From NCBI RefSeq assembly GCF_937871615.1, contig NZ_CALMPA010000023.1, positions 124,001 to 188,000 on the forward strand: DNA of 64,000 nt, written 5' to 3'. The notes below the pieces were generated by a model. It ran no database searches and was not told where the DNA came from. It was given only the letters and a program-made list of their open reading frames with translations. Every line of letters begins with the position of its first letter. The stretch's first letter is position 1. Below, piece after piece: positions 26,138 to 35,481 of this stretch. The translations under genes were made by a program, and so were the position numbers. Source of the stretch: an uncultured Sphingomonas sp. (GTDB taxonomy: Bacteria > Pseudomonadota > Alphaproteobacteria > Sphingomonadales > Sphingomonadaceae).

Positions 26138-26643
26138 TATTGATTCTCCACAGGCTTGCCGGGCTTGTCGCGCATCAGGAGCGCGCGCACCAGCAATATA
26201 AGCACACCGATCGTAATCGCCGCGTCGGCGACATTGAAGACCAAAAACGGGCGCCATTCGCCGAAATGCAGATCGGCGAAATCGACCACGTAACCGAACC
26301 GCACGCGATCGACGATGTTGCCGATCGCGCCGCCCAGCACCAGCCCGAGCGCGATCTGATCGGCGCGGTTCTTCTCGCGCCACATCCAGATCAGCACGCC
26401 CGTGGCGATCGCCCCGGTCATCACCACCAGCAGCCAGCGCCCCATCTCGCTTTCCGCGCGCAACATGCCGAGGCTGACACCGATATTCTGCACGAAGCGC
26501 AGATCGAAGATCGGCGCGATTTCACGCACCGCGCCGATATAGTCGATGCCGAGCGGCCCGGTGACGATCCACTTCACCAACTGATCGAGCACGAACAGCA
26601 ATGCCGCGCTCATCAACCCGGCCCGCGGAAGCGCCCGCATCAT
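26137..26643 (-). CDS. lspA: Lipoprotein signal peptidase (signal peptidase II)
   Basis: This 168-residue inner-membrane aspartyl protease cleaves prolipoproteins after lipidation. Four hydrophobic helices are evident. Conserved motifs are FVLDQLVKW in helix 1, QNIGVSLGML, and the two catalytic aspartates in GGAIGNIVDR and YVVDFADLHFG near residues 115-140. The ATG at 26643 overlaps the ileS stop (ATGATG / TGA), giving coupling ileS-lspA-DUF3035 lipoprotein, an arrangement common in alphaproteobacteria. Confidence 0.97.
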   Translation of the reverse strand: MMRALPRAGLMSAALLFVLDQLVKWIVTGPLGIDYIGAVREIAPIFDLRFVQNIGVSLGMLRAESEMGRWLLVVMTGAIATGVLIWMWREKNRADQIALGLVLGGAIGNIVDRVRFGYVVDFADLHFGEWRPFLVFNVADAAITIGVLILLVRALLMRDKPGKPVENQ

Positions 26644-29513
26644 GCCGCCACCTCGCCAACCACCCCGGCGCAGCGCCCGCACAGGCCGTCATCCTCCGCC
26701 ACCTCGGGAAGCAGCCGCCAGCAGCGACCGCATTTGTGATAGTCCGTGCGCGTCACGCCCAGTTCGTCGCCGGGAAGAACCCTGGCGACGATGAACGCCT
26801 CGGCCAGCGCCGCCGCATCGAGCGGCATTTCCGGCACCGTTACATCGGCTTCAAGACTGGAGCGCACGATCTTCTCGCGGCGCAGCGGCTCGATCCCCTC
26901 GGTCACGCGGACGCGCAGCGCACGCACCTCTAGCCAGCGCTGGCTCAAATCCTCGCCCGTTTCCGCCGGAAGCTCCGGCCAGTCGAGGAAATGCACCGAT
27001 CCGTCCTCGCTCGGGAAGCGCGTCTGCCACACTTCTTCGGCGGTGAAGGTCAGCACCGGCGCGGCCCAGCGGACGAGCGCGTGGAACAGCACGTCCAACA
27101 TCGTGCGATAGGCGCGGCGCTTCGTATCGGTCGACGCGTCGCAATAAAGCGAATCCTTGCGGATATCGAAGAAGAAGGCGGACAGATCCTCGTTCGCGAA
27201 ATCGCTCAACAGGCGAACATAGCCGTTGAAGTTGAAGTCCGCGATCGCCTGGCGAAGCTGCTTGTCGAGCGCATGGACGAGATGGAGCATATAACGCTCC
27301 AGTTCCGGCCATTCGGCCACCGGCAGCCGCTCCGCCTCCTCAAAACCATCGAGCGCGCCGAGCAGGTAGCGGAAGGTGTTCCTAAGCTTGCGATATTGAT
27401 CCGCCACGCCCGCGAGGATTTCCTTGCCGATGCGGTGATCCTCGGTGAAATCCACCGACAGCGCCCACAGCCGCAGGATATCCGCGCCATATTCCTTCAT
27501 CAGATCGAGCGGATTAACCGTGTTGCCGAGCGACTTGGACATTTTCATGCCCTTGGCGTCCATCGTGAAGCCGTGGGTCAGCACGGTATCGTAAGGCGCC
27601 CGCCCGCGCGTGCCGCAGCTTTCCAGCAATGACGACTGGAACCACCCGCGATGCTGGTCAGACCCCTCAAGATAGAGGTCCGCCGGCCAGCGAAGTTCCG
27701 GCCAGCGCCCGCTTTCCAGCACGAAGGAATGGGTGCAGCCCGAATCGAACCACACGTCGAGAATGTCGGTGACGCGCTCGTAATCGGCCACATCATGATC
27801 CGGGCCGAGCAGCGCGGGGGCCGCCTCATCGCTCCACGCATCGACGCCCTCGGCGCGGAAAGCCTCGACGATCCGCGCGTTTACCGCCGGATCGCACAGA
27901 TATTGCCCGGTCTTGCGGTTGACGAACAGCGCGATCGGTACGCCCCAGGCGCGCTGGCGCGAGATCACCCAATCGGGCCGCCCCTCCACCATCGCGCCGA
28001 TGCGGTTGCGGCCCTTCTCCGGCACGAAGCGCGTGGCGGCGATCGCGGCCATCGCGGTTTCGCGCAGCGTTTCGCCGTCGCCCTGTTCGGCGCGGATTTC
28101 CGCCTCGGTCGCGCAGAGCGCCATCTGACGGTCGATCTTCTTGTCGACCGGGATGAACCATTGCGGCGTGCAGCGGAAGATCACCTTCGCCTTGGAACGC
28201 CACGAATGCGGATAGCTGTGGGTGAAATCATCCGACGCCGCGAGCAGCGCCCCCGCTGCCCGCAGGTCCGTGCAAATCGGGCCATCGGCGGCGACGAACT
28301 TCTTGTTGATGACGCTGCCCTGCCCGCCGAGCCACGCCCAATCCTCGCGATACATGCCACCGGCATCGACCGCGAATACCGGCTCGATATGGTTCGCCTT
28401 GCACAGGTTGAAATCGTCCTCGCCGTGATCGGGCGCCATATGGACGAGCCCGGTGCCCGCGTCTGTGGTGACGAAATCGCCCGCGAGGAACGGGCGCGGT
28501 TTCGCGAAGAAGCCGCCGAGGTGGTGCATCGGATGGCGCGCGACGGCGCCGGCGAGTTGAGAGCCGGTGATTTCGCCCAGCGCATATTCGGAAAGATCAG
28601 CGTCGGGATCGCCCGGCCCCCGGTTCGCGAGCGGCCCGAGCCCGGTGCGCTCGAAAAACTTTTCGAGAAGCTCGTTCGCCACGATGAAGCGGCGACCATC
28701 ATGCGCGCGATAATGATGGTAGAGAACATCCTCCCCATAAGCCAACGCCTGGTTGACCGGGATCGTCCATGGCGTCGTCGTCCAGATCACCGCGTGCGCG
28801 CCGATCAGTTCCGGCGCGCCCGGCGCCTCGACGATCTCGAACGCCACGTCGATCTGGGTGGAGGTGATGTCCTCATATTCCACCTCGGCCTCGGCCAAGG
28901 CGGTCTTTTCCACTGGAGACCACATCACCGGCTTCGCACCGCGATAGAGCTGGCCGGATTCGGCGAACTTCATCAGTTCGGAAACGATGGTGGCTTCGGC
29001 GGCGAAGTCCATCGTCAGATAGGGTTTATCCCAATCCCCATTGATGCCCAACCGCTTCAATTGCTCGCGCTGGGTATCCACCCAATGCTGGGCATAGGCG
29101 CGGCATTCGGCACGGAACTCGCGCGGCGGCACCTCATCCTTGTTGCGCTTCTTCTTCCTGTATTCCTCCTCGACCTTCCATTCGATCGGCAGGCCGTGGC
29201 AATCCCAGCCGGGAACGTATGGCGCGTCCTTGCCCAGCAAGGTCTGAGTGCGCACCACCATGTCCTTCAGGATATGGTTGAGCGCATGGCCGATGTGCAT
29301 ATCGCCATTGGCATAAGGCGGGCCATCGTGGAGGATGAACTTCTCGCGCCCCGTGCGCTGCTCGCGCAACCGCCGGTACAGGCCCAGCTTCTGCCAGCGT
29401 TCGAGAATAGCGGGCTCCTTCTGGGGCAGCCCGGCCTTCATCGGGAAATCAGTCTTCGGCAGGAAGACGGTGTCGCGCCAGTCGCGCTTCGGAGTGTCGG
29501 ATGCGTCAGCCAT
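26640..29513 (-). CDS. ileS: Isoleucyl-tRNA synthetase
   Basis: This 957-residue class I aminoacyl-tRNA synthetase charges tRNA-Ile. It shows the HIGH-type motif in PPYANGDMHIGHALNH near residue 70, the editing (CP1) domain with TTPWTIP near residue 250, the KMSKS loop in GMKMSKSLGN near residue 625, an anticodon-binding domain, and a C-terminal zinc finger with paired CGRC / CGRC motifs (residues about 925-950). The ATG at 29513 (MADASDTPKRDW) is preferred; another ATG at 29528 adds five residues. It heads the operon with lspA and the DUF3035 gene. Confidence 0.97.
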   Translation of the reverse strand: MADASDTPKRDWRDTVFLPKTDFPMKAGLPQKEPAILERWQKLGLYRRLREQRTGREKFILHDGPPYANGDMHIGHALNHILKDMVVRTQTLLGKDAPYVPGWDCHGLPIEWKVEEEYRKKKRNKDEVPPREFRAECRAYAQHWVDTQREQLKRLGINGDWDKPYLTMDFAAEATIVSELMKFAESGQLYRGAKPVMWSPVEKTALAEAEVEYEDITSTQIDVAFEIVEAPGAPELIGAHAVIWTTTPWTIPVNQALAYGEDVLYHHYRAHDGRRFIVANELLEKFFERTGLGPLANRGPGDPDADLSEYALGEITGSQLAGAVARHPMHHLGGFFAKPRPFLAGDFVTTDAGTGLVHMAPDHGEDDFNLCKANHIEPVFAVDAGGMYREDWAWLGGQGSVINKKFVAADGPICTDLRAAGALLAASDDFTHSYPHSWRSKAKVIFRCTPQWFIPVDKKIDRQMALCATEAEIRAEQGDGETLRETAMAAIAATRFVPEKGRNRIGAMVEGRPDWVISRQRAWGVPIALFVNRKTGQYLCDPAVNARIVEAFRAEGVDAWSDEAAPALLGPDHDVADYERVTDILDVWFDSGCTHSFVLESGRWPELRWPADLYLEGSDQHRGWFQSSLLESCGTRGRAPYDTVLTHGFTMDAKGMKMSKSLGNTVNPLDLMKEYGADILRLWALSVDFTEDHRIGKEILAGVADQYRKLRNTFRYLLGALDGFEEAERLPVAEWPELERYMLHLVHALDKQLRQAIADFNFNGYVRLLSDFANEDLSAFFFDIRKDSLYCDASTDTKRRAYRTMLDVLFHALVRWAAPVLTFTAEEVWQTRFPSEDGSVHFLDWPELPAETGEDLSQRWLEVRALRVRVTEGIEPLRREKIVRSSLEADVTVPEMPLDAAALAEAFIVARVLPGDELGVTRTDYHKCGRCWRLLPEVAEDDGLCGRCAGVVGEVAA

Positions 29514-29590
29514 GAGTGCGCGCGGCATTAGCGCGGGAATAAGGCCACGTCATGCCCCATGTGCATGAGCGGTGACATAGCTTGAAGCAC

Positions 29591-29686
29591 CGTCATTCCC
29601 GCGAAGGCGGGAATCCATTCTGGCTGGCGCTGGCAATGGAGCCGTAGTCGCAGCGCATATGGATTCCCGCCTTCGCGGGAATGACG
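29591..29686. repeat. REPIN-like palindromic repeat, copy 2
   Basis: This 96-bp element has the same 27-nt inverted arms as the copy at 16451-16546 and a distinct central 42 bp. It lies between ileS (start 29513) and the stop of ribF (29743), both on the minus strand, so it would form a large hairpin in the ribF 3' region or the ileS leader. Identical arms with divergent cores suggest that the arms, not the core, are conserved by mobilisation or selection. Confidence 0.85.
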
Positions 29687-29742
29687 AATGCAAGACGAGT
29701 GTTTCAGGCCCAAGGCACCTCAACACCTGCGCCTGTGTGTTA

Positions 29743-30672
29743 TCAACCACGCACCAAAAGCGCGCGCGCGCGGTCGCAATCCGCCGCGATCTGCGCCACC
29801 AGCCCCTCCAGCGTCTCGAACTTCGCTTCGGCGCGCAGATAGTCGACCAGTTCGACCTCGATCCGCTGATCGTAGAGATCGCCGTGAAAATCGAAAAAAT
29901 ATGGTTCGAGCAATTCCTTGGGCGGATCGAAGCTCGGCCGGATGCCGAGATTCGCCGCGCCGTTCACCACCCTGCCATCGGGCAGCCGCCCGCGCACCGC
30001 GTAGATGCCGTAAGCTGGGCGCAGATAATTGCCCATGTCGATGTTGGCGGTGGGGAAGCCGATCTCGCGCCCCAGTTTGTCGCCGTGCTGCACGCGACCC
30101 TCGATCGCCCAGGGCCGGGTGAGCAGCCGCGCCGCCTCGCGCGGGTTGCCGGCGTGAAGCGCATCGCGGATCCGGCTTGAGGAGACCGGCGCGCCATCAA
30201 GCAGCACCGCGCCAACCGTCGCGTCGGAAAAGCCGTAACGCGCGCCGAATTCGGCCATCGCGATGGCGTTGCCGCCCTTGTTATGGCCGAAGGTGAAATC
30301 CTCGCCCGTCACGACTCCGCCAACGCGCAACAGCCCGACGAGCCGATCGCGAACGAACTCCTCAGCGGAGAGCGCGGCCAGTTCGCCGTCGAAGTGGAAC
30401 ACGATCATCCCGTCCGCGCCCGCGTCTGCGAACAGCCGCTCGCGCTGATCGAGCGTGGTGAGGCGGAACGGCGGGGCATCGGGGCGGAAATGGCGCACGG
30501 GATGCGGATCGAAGGTGGCGACGAGCGCCGGGCGGCCTTCCGCCCGCGCCTGATCCACGGCGCGACCGATCACAGCCTGGTGCCCCAGGTGGAATCCGTC
30601 GAAATTGCCGAGCGCGACGATGCCGCCTGCAAGGTGCGGCGGGATCGCCGAGCCGCCGTCCAGCCGCTCCAT
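29743..30672 (-). CDS. ribF: Bifunctional riboflavin kinase / FAD synthetase
   Basis: This 309-residue enzyme makes FMN from riboflavin and then FAD. The N-terminal adenylyltransferase domain has the nucleotidyl-transferase motif GNFDGFHLGHQAV (residues 22-34), then ATFDPHPVRHF and VSSSRIRDAL. The C-terminal kinase domain (about residues 185-305) has GREIGFPTANID, YGIYAVRG and AANLGIRPSF. The ATG at 30672 follows AAGGCGGCGC and gives the standard N-terminus. It is followed by the REPIN-like element and ileS, a common ribF-ileS-lspA order. Confidence 0.97.
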   Translation of the reverse strand: MERLDGGSAIPPHLAGGIVALGNFDGFHLGHQAVIGRAVDQARAEGRPALVATFDPHPVRHFRPDAPPFRLTTLDQRERLFADAGADGMIVFHFDGELAALSAEEFVRDRLVGLLRVGGVVTGEDFTFGHNKGGNAIAMAEFGARYGFSDATVGAVLLDGAPVSSSRIRDALHAGNPREAARLLTRPWAIEGRVQHGDKLGREIGFPTANIDMGNYLRPAYGIYAVRGRLPDGRVVNGAANLGIRPSFDPPKELLEPYFFDFHGDLYDQRIEVELVDYLRAEAKFETLEGLVAQIAADCDRARALLVRG

Positions 30673-30716
30673 GCGCGCCGCCTTAGGGGCCGGCCAACCT
30701 GACCGCAATGGCGGAG

Positions 30717-31502
30717 TCAGCGCGTGGCCCCCGCATCGGTCGCCGCGCTGATCGGCATGGCGGGACGCGGCGAAAGCGTGCGCACCAATGTTTCGAAGCG
30801 ATCGCCCGCGATCCTTATCTCGTTGAAGCTCGGCGGGGTTTGCCGCAACCGCTTCGACAAGGTGCCCGCCCCGATCAGCCGCACACGCCAGCCATCGCGG
30901 TCATAGGGAATGTCGAACGGATCATGGACATGGCCCGATAACACCGCATGGGCGCCCGCCGCCGCCAGCGCGGCCAGCGCGCGCATCCCATTTCGTGTCC
31001 GCCCCGATCCGGTGGTAGGCCCCTCGATCAGCGGATGATGCCCCGCGACGAAGATCAGATTGCCCTTCGGTGCATCCGCGATCAGCGCCAGCGCGCGATC
31101 CAGCGCGTCGCGACTCACATTGCCCTTCGACCAGTTCCAGCGGAGTTGCGCCCGCGCGGTGGTCTTGAGCGGAATGATCGAGACGCCAGGGATTTCCAGC
31201 GGTTGCTCAATCAATTTTTCCGCCACGCCGTAACGGCGATAGGGCGCCACCAGCCGGCGGACCGGATCCCAGTAATAAGGGATATCATGGTTCCCCACCT
31301 CCAGCGTCACCGGCACACCGAGCGCGCGCAGCCAGCGCCCGCCGGCATCGAATTCGCTCGGGCGCGCGCGCATCGTCAGATCGCCCGTCATGATGACGGC
31401 ATCGGGCTTTTCCGCCGCCACGCGCTCGGCAAACCAAGCGAGCGCCGCGGGGTCTTCGGCGCCGAAATGGATATCGCTGACGTGAAACAGCCTGGTCGGC
31501 AC
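30717..31502 (-). CDS. Calcineurin-like metallophosphoesterase
   Basis: This 261-residue cytoplasmic phosphoesterase has the full set of metal-binding blocks: HVSDIHFG at residues 6-13, MTGDLTMRA near residue 40, EVGNHDIPYY near residue 70, FVAGHHPLIEG near residue 150 and LSGHVHDPF near residue 190. The substrate could be a cyclic nucleotide, phosphodiester or nucleotide-linked compound; sequence alone does not say. The GTG at 31502 has AGAAGGAG 6 nt upstream and the conserved block then falls at the N-terminus. It ends 44 bp before ribF starts and may be co-transcribed with it. Confidence 0.92.
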   Translation of the reverse strand: MPTRLFHVSDIHFGAEDPAALAWFAERVAAEKPDAVIMTGDLTMRARPSEFDAGGRWLRALGVPVTLEVGNHDIPYYWDPVRRLVAPYRRYGVAEKLIEQPLEIPGVSIIPLKTTARAQLRWNWSKGNVSRDALDRALALIADAPKGNLIFVAGHHPLIEGPTTGSGRTRNGMRALAALAAAGAHAVLSGHVHDPFDIPYDRDGWRVRLIGAGTLSKRLRQTPPSFNEIRIAGDRFETLVRTLSPRPAMPISAATDAGATR

Positions 31503-31580
31503 GCGCGCTCCTTCTGTTGCGTCGTAATCGAAACGGCTTAGACCCGTTTGGAACGATAGCAACAATGCGATGGAGAGGCA

Positions 31581-32558
31581 GTGAGCGAGATCGCGACGAT
31601 CCTTGCCGACACGATCGAGCGATTGCTCGACGCCCGGCTCGACGAAGGAACGATGCACGCCGCGCGCGCGGGCGAATGGGCCGGCGAACTGTGGCATGCG
31701 CTGGAGGAACAGGGCGTGCCGCTGGCGCTGGTGCCGGAAAATGCGGGCGGATTCGGGCTCGATCCGCGTGACGCGCTGGAGCTTATCCGGCTGCTCGGGC
31801 GCCACGCGATACCATTGCCGCTGGGCGAGACGATGCTCGCCAATGCCACGCTGGCCGAAGCTGGCCTGCCGCTCGCCGACGGCGCGGCGGCGCTGGTGCC
31901 GATGGACGGCGCGGCACGAATCGCCTGGGGGCGGCATTGCCGCACGTTCGTGGTCGAGGCCCCCGGCGGCGTCGTCAGGATCGACGGCGGCGCGGTGGTG
32001 GAGCGCGAGGGGCACAACCTCGCCGGCCTGCCGCGCGACGCGATGCATTTCCCGAAGACGAATGACGCCACGCCGATTGCGGGGCGGCTGATCGAGCGCG
32101 GTGCGCTGGTTCGCGCGCTGCAATGCGCGGGCGCGCTCGAACGACTATTGGAATTGACCGTCACGCATGTTTCCGAGCGGGTGCAGTTCGGGCGCCCGCT
32201 CGCGAAATTCCAGGCGATTCAGCAGGAACTGGCGAAACTCGCCGGAGAGGTCGCGGCAGCGTCCGCCGCGGCGGACCTCGCGGCGGACGCCTTCGTCGAT
32301 GATCCGGCAAAGGCGCGCTTCGCGATCGCGGTGGCGCGCGTGCGGATCGGCGAGGCGGTCGGCCGCGCCAACGGCATCGCGCACCAGCTTCACGGCGCGA
32401 TCGGGTTCACCGCCGAGCACCGGCTGCATCTGTTCACCACCAGCCTGTGGGCGTGGCGCGGCGAATTTGGCGGCGCGGTATATTGGGCAGGCCAGCTCGG
32501 CGATCGCGCGCTCAGCGCGGGCCGCGACGGCTATTGGCCGATGGTGACGGCGGCATGA
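31581..32558 (+). CDS. Acyl-CoA dehydrogenase family protein, smaller subunit-like
   Basis: This 325-residue flavoprotein of the acyl-CoA dehydrogenase fold has an N-terminal helical domain (LWHALEEQGVPLALVPENAGGFGL), a short middle domain and a C-terminal helical bundle containing SERVQFGRPLAKFQAIQQELAKLA and HQLHGAIGFTAEHRLHLFT. It is shorter than classic members and is overlapped by a second homologue (ATGA). This pairing resembles heteromeric enzymes of steroid or side-chain beta-oxidation, which is an inference from gene pairing. The GTG at 31581 follows GGAGAGGCA. Confidence 0.88.
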   Translation: MSEIATILADTIERLLDARLDEGTMHAARAGEWAGELWHALEEQGVPLALVPENAGGFGLDPRDALELIRLLGRHAIPLPLGETMLANATLAEAGLPLADGAAALVPMDGAARIAWGRHCRTFVVEAPGGVVRIDGGAVVEREGHNLAGLPRDAMHFPKTNDATPIAGRLIERGALVRALQCAGALERLLELTVTHVSERVQFGRPLAKFQAIQQELAKLAGEVAAASAAADLAADAFVDDPAKARFAIAVARVRIGEAVGRANGIAHQLHGAIGFTAEHRLHLFTTSLWAWRGEFGGAVYWAGQLGDRALSAGRDGYWPMVTAA

Positions 32559-33706
32559 CCGGATTCCGTTTCCCCACCCCGCCCCATTCGCCCGCCGCCG
32601 AGGAATTGCGTGGCGAGGTACGCGCCTTCCTCGCCGACGAACTGGCGAAGCGCCCGCCGGTGTCGCGCGCGGAAAGCTGGAACGGCTTCGATCGCGATTT
32701 CAGCCGCGCGATGGGCGCGAAGGGTTGGCTCGGCATGACATGGCCGAAGCGTTATGGCGGGCATGAGCGCAGCGCGTTCGAGCGTTATGTTGTGGTGGAA
32801 GAAACGCTCGCCGCCGGGGCGCCGGTCGCCGCGCATTGGATCGCCGACCGGCAGAGCGGGCCTTCGCTGCTCAAATTCGGCACCGAGGAGCAGAAAGCGA
32901 CGATCCTGCCGGGGATCGCGGCGGGCGAAACGGTGTTCTGCATCGGGATGAGCGAGCCGGATTCCGGCTCCGATCTCGCCGCGACGCGCACGCGCGCGGT
33001 GCCCGTTGATGGCGGCTGGCGGGTGACCGGCACGAAGCTGTGGACCACCGGCGCGCACCATGCGGACTACATGATCCTGTTCTGCCGCACGAGCGGCTCC
33101 TCCGCCGATCGGCAGGCCGGCACCAGCCAGTTGCTCGTCGATCTCCATGCCGTCGAAGGGATAACGATCCGCCCGATCATCGACCTCGCCGGGCAGCATC
33201 ATTTCAACGAGGTGCATTTCGAGGACGCCTTCCTTCCCGCCTCCGCGCTGATCGGGGCGGAGGGCAATGGGTGGAATCAGGTGATGAGCGAACTCGCCTT
33301 CGAGCGCAGCGGGCCGGAACGGTTCCTGTCCTCGATGCAATTGCTGCTCGAACTGATCGGCGTGCTGGCGGACGCGCCCGGAGACGCGGCGCGGCTCGCG
33401 CTCGGGCGGCTGACCGCGCATCTTGTCGTGCTGCGCCGCCTGTCGCGCGGGGTCGCGGCGCTGCTGGAGGCGGGTGAGAACCCGGCGATCCACGCCGCGA
33501 TCGTCAAGGATCTGGGCGCGACGTTCGAACAGGACATGCCCGAAATCGCCCGATCCCTGGTCGATGCCGAGCCGGATCGCGCCTCCACCAGCGATTTCGT
33601 CGCGGTGCTGGCGCATACGATGCTCAACGCGCCCAGCTTCTCGCTGCGCGGCGGCACGCGGGAGATATTGCGCGGCATCATCGCGCGCGGGCTGGGGGTG
33701 CGCTGA
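32555..33706 (+). CDS. Acyl-CoA dehydrogenase
   Basis: This 383-residue FAD-dependent acyl-CoA dehydrogenase shows MGAKGWLGMTWPKRYGGHERS near residue 50, the FAD/acyl-binding FCIGMSEPDSGSDLAATRTRA near residue 130, WRVTGTKLWTTGAHHADYMIL near residue 155, and a C-terminal SFSLRGGTREILRGIIARGLG. The start overlaps the preceding gene stop by four bases (ATGA), implying coupled synthesis and perhaps an alpha2beta2 complex. The acyl substrate is unknown. The gene is followed by a 170-bp spacer with no gene and the convergent aldehyde dehydrogenase. Confidence 0.93.
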   Translation: MTGFRFPTPPHSPAAEELRGEVRAFLADELAKRPPVSRAESWNGFDRDFSRAMGAKGWLGMTWPKRYGGHERSAFERYVVVEETLAAGAPVAAHWIADRQSGPSLLKFGTEEQKATILPGIAAGETVFCIGMSEPDSGSDLAATRTRAVPVDGGWRVTGTKLWTTGAHHADYMILFCRTSGSSADRQAGTSQLLVDLHAVEGITIRPIIDLAGQHHFNEVHFEDAFLPASALIGAEGNGWNQVMSELAFERSGPERFLSSMQLLLELIGVLADAPGDAARLALGRLTAHLVVLRRLSRGVAALLEAGENPAIHAAIVKDLGATFEQDMPEIARSLVDAEPDRASTSDFVAVLAHTMLNAPSFSLRGGTREILRGIIARGLGVR

Positions 33707-33876
33707 CCCCCAGCCCGCACGGATCGGCCCTAGGATCGCTCGACATTCAGGTCAGGTCGAGCCGAAAATGGTGGTTTCTCGTGACCCGCAAGCGCAGCGT
33801 ACTAAAGGTACGTGAGCACCGAAAAGCGCGGGGAACCGTCATTTGCAGGCCGGCATGGGCTGAATGTCAAGCGGTC

Positions 33877-35313
33877 CTAACTGATATGCACGGTCTTGGT
33901 AATCATATGCGCCTCGATCCCTTCGGGGCCGTCCTCCGAGCCGAAGCCCGAATCCTTGATCCCGCCGAACGGCGAATCGGGCCATGACGCGCGGACATTG
34001 TTGATGCACACCATCCCGGATTCGATCGCGTCGCCAAGGATCGCCTGACGCCGGCCGTTTTCGGTGAAGCAATAGGAAGCAAGGCCGTAAGGTAGGCGGT
34101 TAGCCTGTTCGATCGCCTCGTCCAGCGTGCCAAAGCGGCGCATCAGCGCGACCGGCCCGAACGGCTCGTCGTTCATCGCCTTCGCCTCAAGCGGCACGTC
34201 CGCCAGCACGGTCGGGCGGTAGAAGAAGCCGTCCCCCTCCCCGCGTTCGCCGCCCACCAGCACCCGCGCGCCGATCTCCCGCGCATTGGCGATCATCTCG
34301 TCGAGCGCGGCCGGGCGGCGCGGATTGGCGAGCGGCCCCATCCTGTTCCCCGCGACGCTGCCGTCGCCGACCGGCAGGGCGCGGGTGCGCTCGGCGAACC
34401 CCGCGACAAAGCGATCATAAATGCCGTCCTGCACGTGGAAGCGCGTCGGCGCGACGCAAACCTGGCCGGCATTACGGAATTTATGCGCCACCAGCATGTC
34501 GAGCGTCTTTTCGAGGTCGCAATCGTCGAACACGAGGACCGGCGCGTGGCCGCCCAGTTCCATCGTCATCTTCATCACCGTATCGGCGGCGAGCCGCATC
34601 AGATGCTTGCCGACCGGCACCGATCCGGTGAAGCTCAGTTTCCGCGTCACCGGCGAAGCGAGCAGCGTTCGCGACACGTCATCGGGCACGCCGAACACGA
34701 TCTGCGCCACCTCCCCCGGCAGCCCCGCGTCTTGGAAACAGCGCAGGATCGCCGCCGCGCTGGCGGGCGTTTCCTCGCTTGGCTTCAGGATTATCGAACA
34801 ACCCGATGCGATCGCGGGGGAAATCTTGCGCACCACGTTGAGCAACGGAAAGTTCCACGCGCAAAACGCGGCGACCGGGCCGACCGGCTGCTTCAGCACA
34901 AGGCTGCGCGATCCGGCCGGGCGCGGCAGCACGCGGCCATAGATGCGCGTCGCTTCTCCGGCATGGAAATCGAGGATGCCAGCCGCGCCCAATGCCTCGC
35001 CGCGCGCCTCGACCAGCGGCTTGCCCTGTTCTTCCGTCGCGATCGCGGCGAGTTCGTCGGCGCGCTCACGGATCAGCGCGGCGGTGCGCATCAATACGGC
35101 GGCGCGCTGATCGCCCGGCGTGTCGCGCCACATCCTGAAACCGCGCGCCGCGACCTCCAGCGCCTCCTCCAGATCCGCCGCCGACGCATGGGGAACCGTG
35201 CCGATCACCGCGCCGGTCGCGGGGTTGAGGACATCCTGTTCCTCGCGCCCGCCGCCGGTGCGCCATTCGCCGGCAATATACAGTCCACGTGCGGGGCGGT
35301 CGGTCTGGCTCAT
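33877..35313 (-). CDS. gabD-like: NAD(P)-dependent aldehyde dehydrogenase, succinate-semialdehyde type
   Basis: This 478-residue aldehyde dehydrogenase is closest in pattern to GabD. It has FCAWNFPLLNVVRKISPAIASGC near residue 140 and LSFTGSVPVGKHLM near residue 220. The general base Glu lies in TMELGGHAPVLVFDDCD near residue 250, the catalytic Cys in FRNAGQVCVAPTRFH near residue 285, and NDEPFGPVALMRRF near residue 385. The ATG at 35313 has AAGGTGA just upstream. Succinate semialdehyde is likely but other semialdehydes fit. It is divergent from purB across a 168-bp gap with a terminator-like hairpin pointing towards this gene. Confidence 0.9.
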   Translation of the reverse strand: MSQTDRPARGLYIAGEWRTGGGREEQDVLNPATGAVIGTVPHASAADLEEALEVAARGFRMWRDTPGDQRAAVLMRTAALIRERADELAAIATEEQGKPLVEARGEALGAAGILDFHAGEATRIYGRVLPRPAGSRSLVLKQPVGPVAAFCAWNFPLLNVVRKISPAIASGCSIILKPSEETPASAAAILRCFQDAGLPGEVAQIVFGVPDDVSRTLLASPVTRKLSFTGSVPVGKHLMRLAADTVMKMTMELGGHAPVLVFDDCDLEKTLDMLVAHKFRNAGQVCVAPTRFHVQDGIYDRFVAGFAERTRALPVGDGSVAGNRMGPLANPRRPAALDEMIANAREIGARVLVGGERGEGDGFFYRPTVLADVPLEAKAMNDEPFGPVALMRRFGTLDEAIEQANRLPYGLASYCFTENGRRQAILGDAIESGMVCINNVRASWPDSPFGGIKDSGFGSEDGPEGIEAHMITKTVHIS

Positions 35314-35387
35314 GCTGGTCACCTTGCTTGAAGCTCGTTTCGATCGGGAAATGCGATCCCGTCCCCGCCGTGTCCACCCCCGCGCAT

Positions 35388-35415
35388 AAAAAGACCCGGC
35401 GGTTGGCGCGCCGGG
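35388..35415 (-). terminator. Terminator-like hairpin in the leader of the aldehyde dehydrogenase gene
   Basis: On the minus strand a 7-bp stem (CCCGGCG / CGCCGGG, loop 7 nt) is followed at once by TCTTTTT. No minus-strand gene lies upstream of it, because purB is on the plus strand. It would stop either antisense transcription from purB or the leader transcript of the aldehyde dehydrogenase gene 75 bp further on, so attenuation is possible. Confidence 0.55.
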
Positions 35416-35481
35416 CGCGCGCTGCTAGGCGGCGGCAAACTCCCGAATCCGGCGCCCCGCCACAACCTTTGAGGAAGATAC

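Noticed and set aside
33707-33876. Possible small gene or RNA between the acyl-CoA dehydrogenase and aldehyde dehydrogenase genes
   Set aside because: The 170-bp spacer has a short GTACT...GGTAC near-palindrome but no coding or RNA-gene signal strong enough to annotate.
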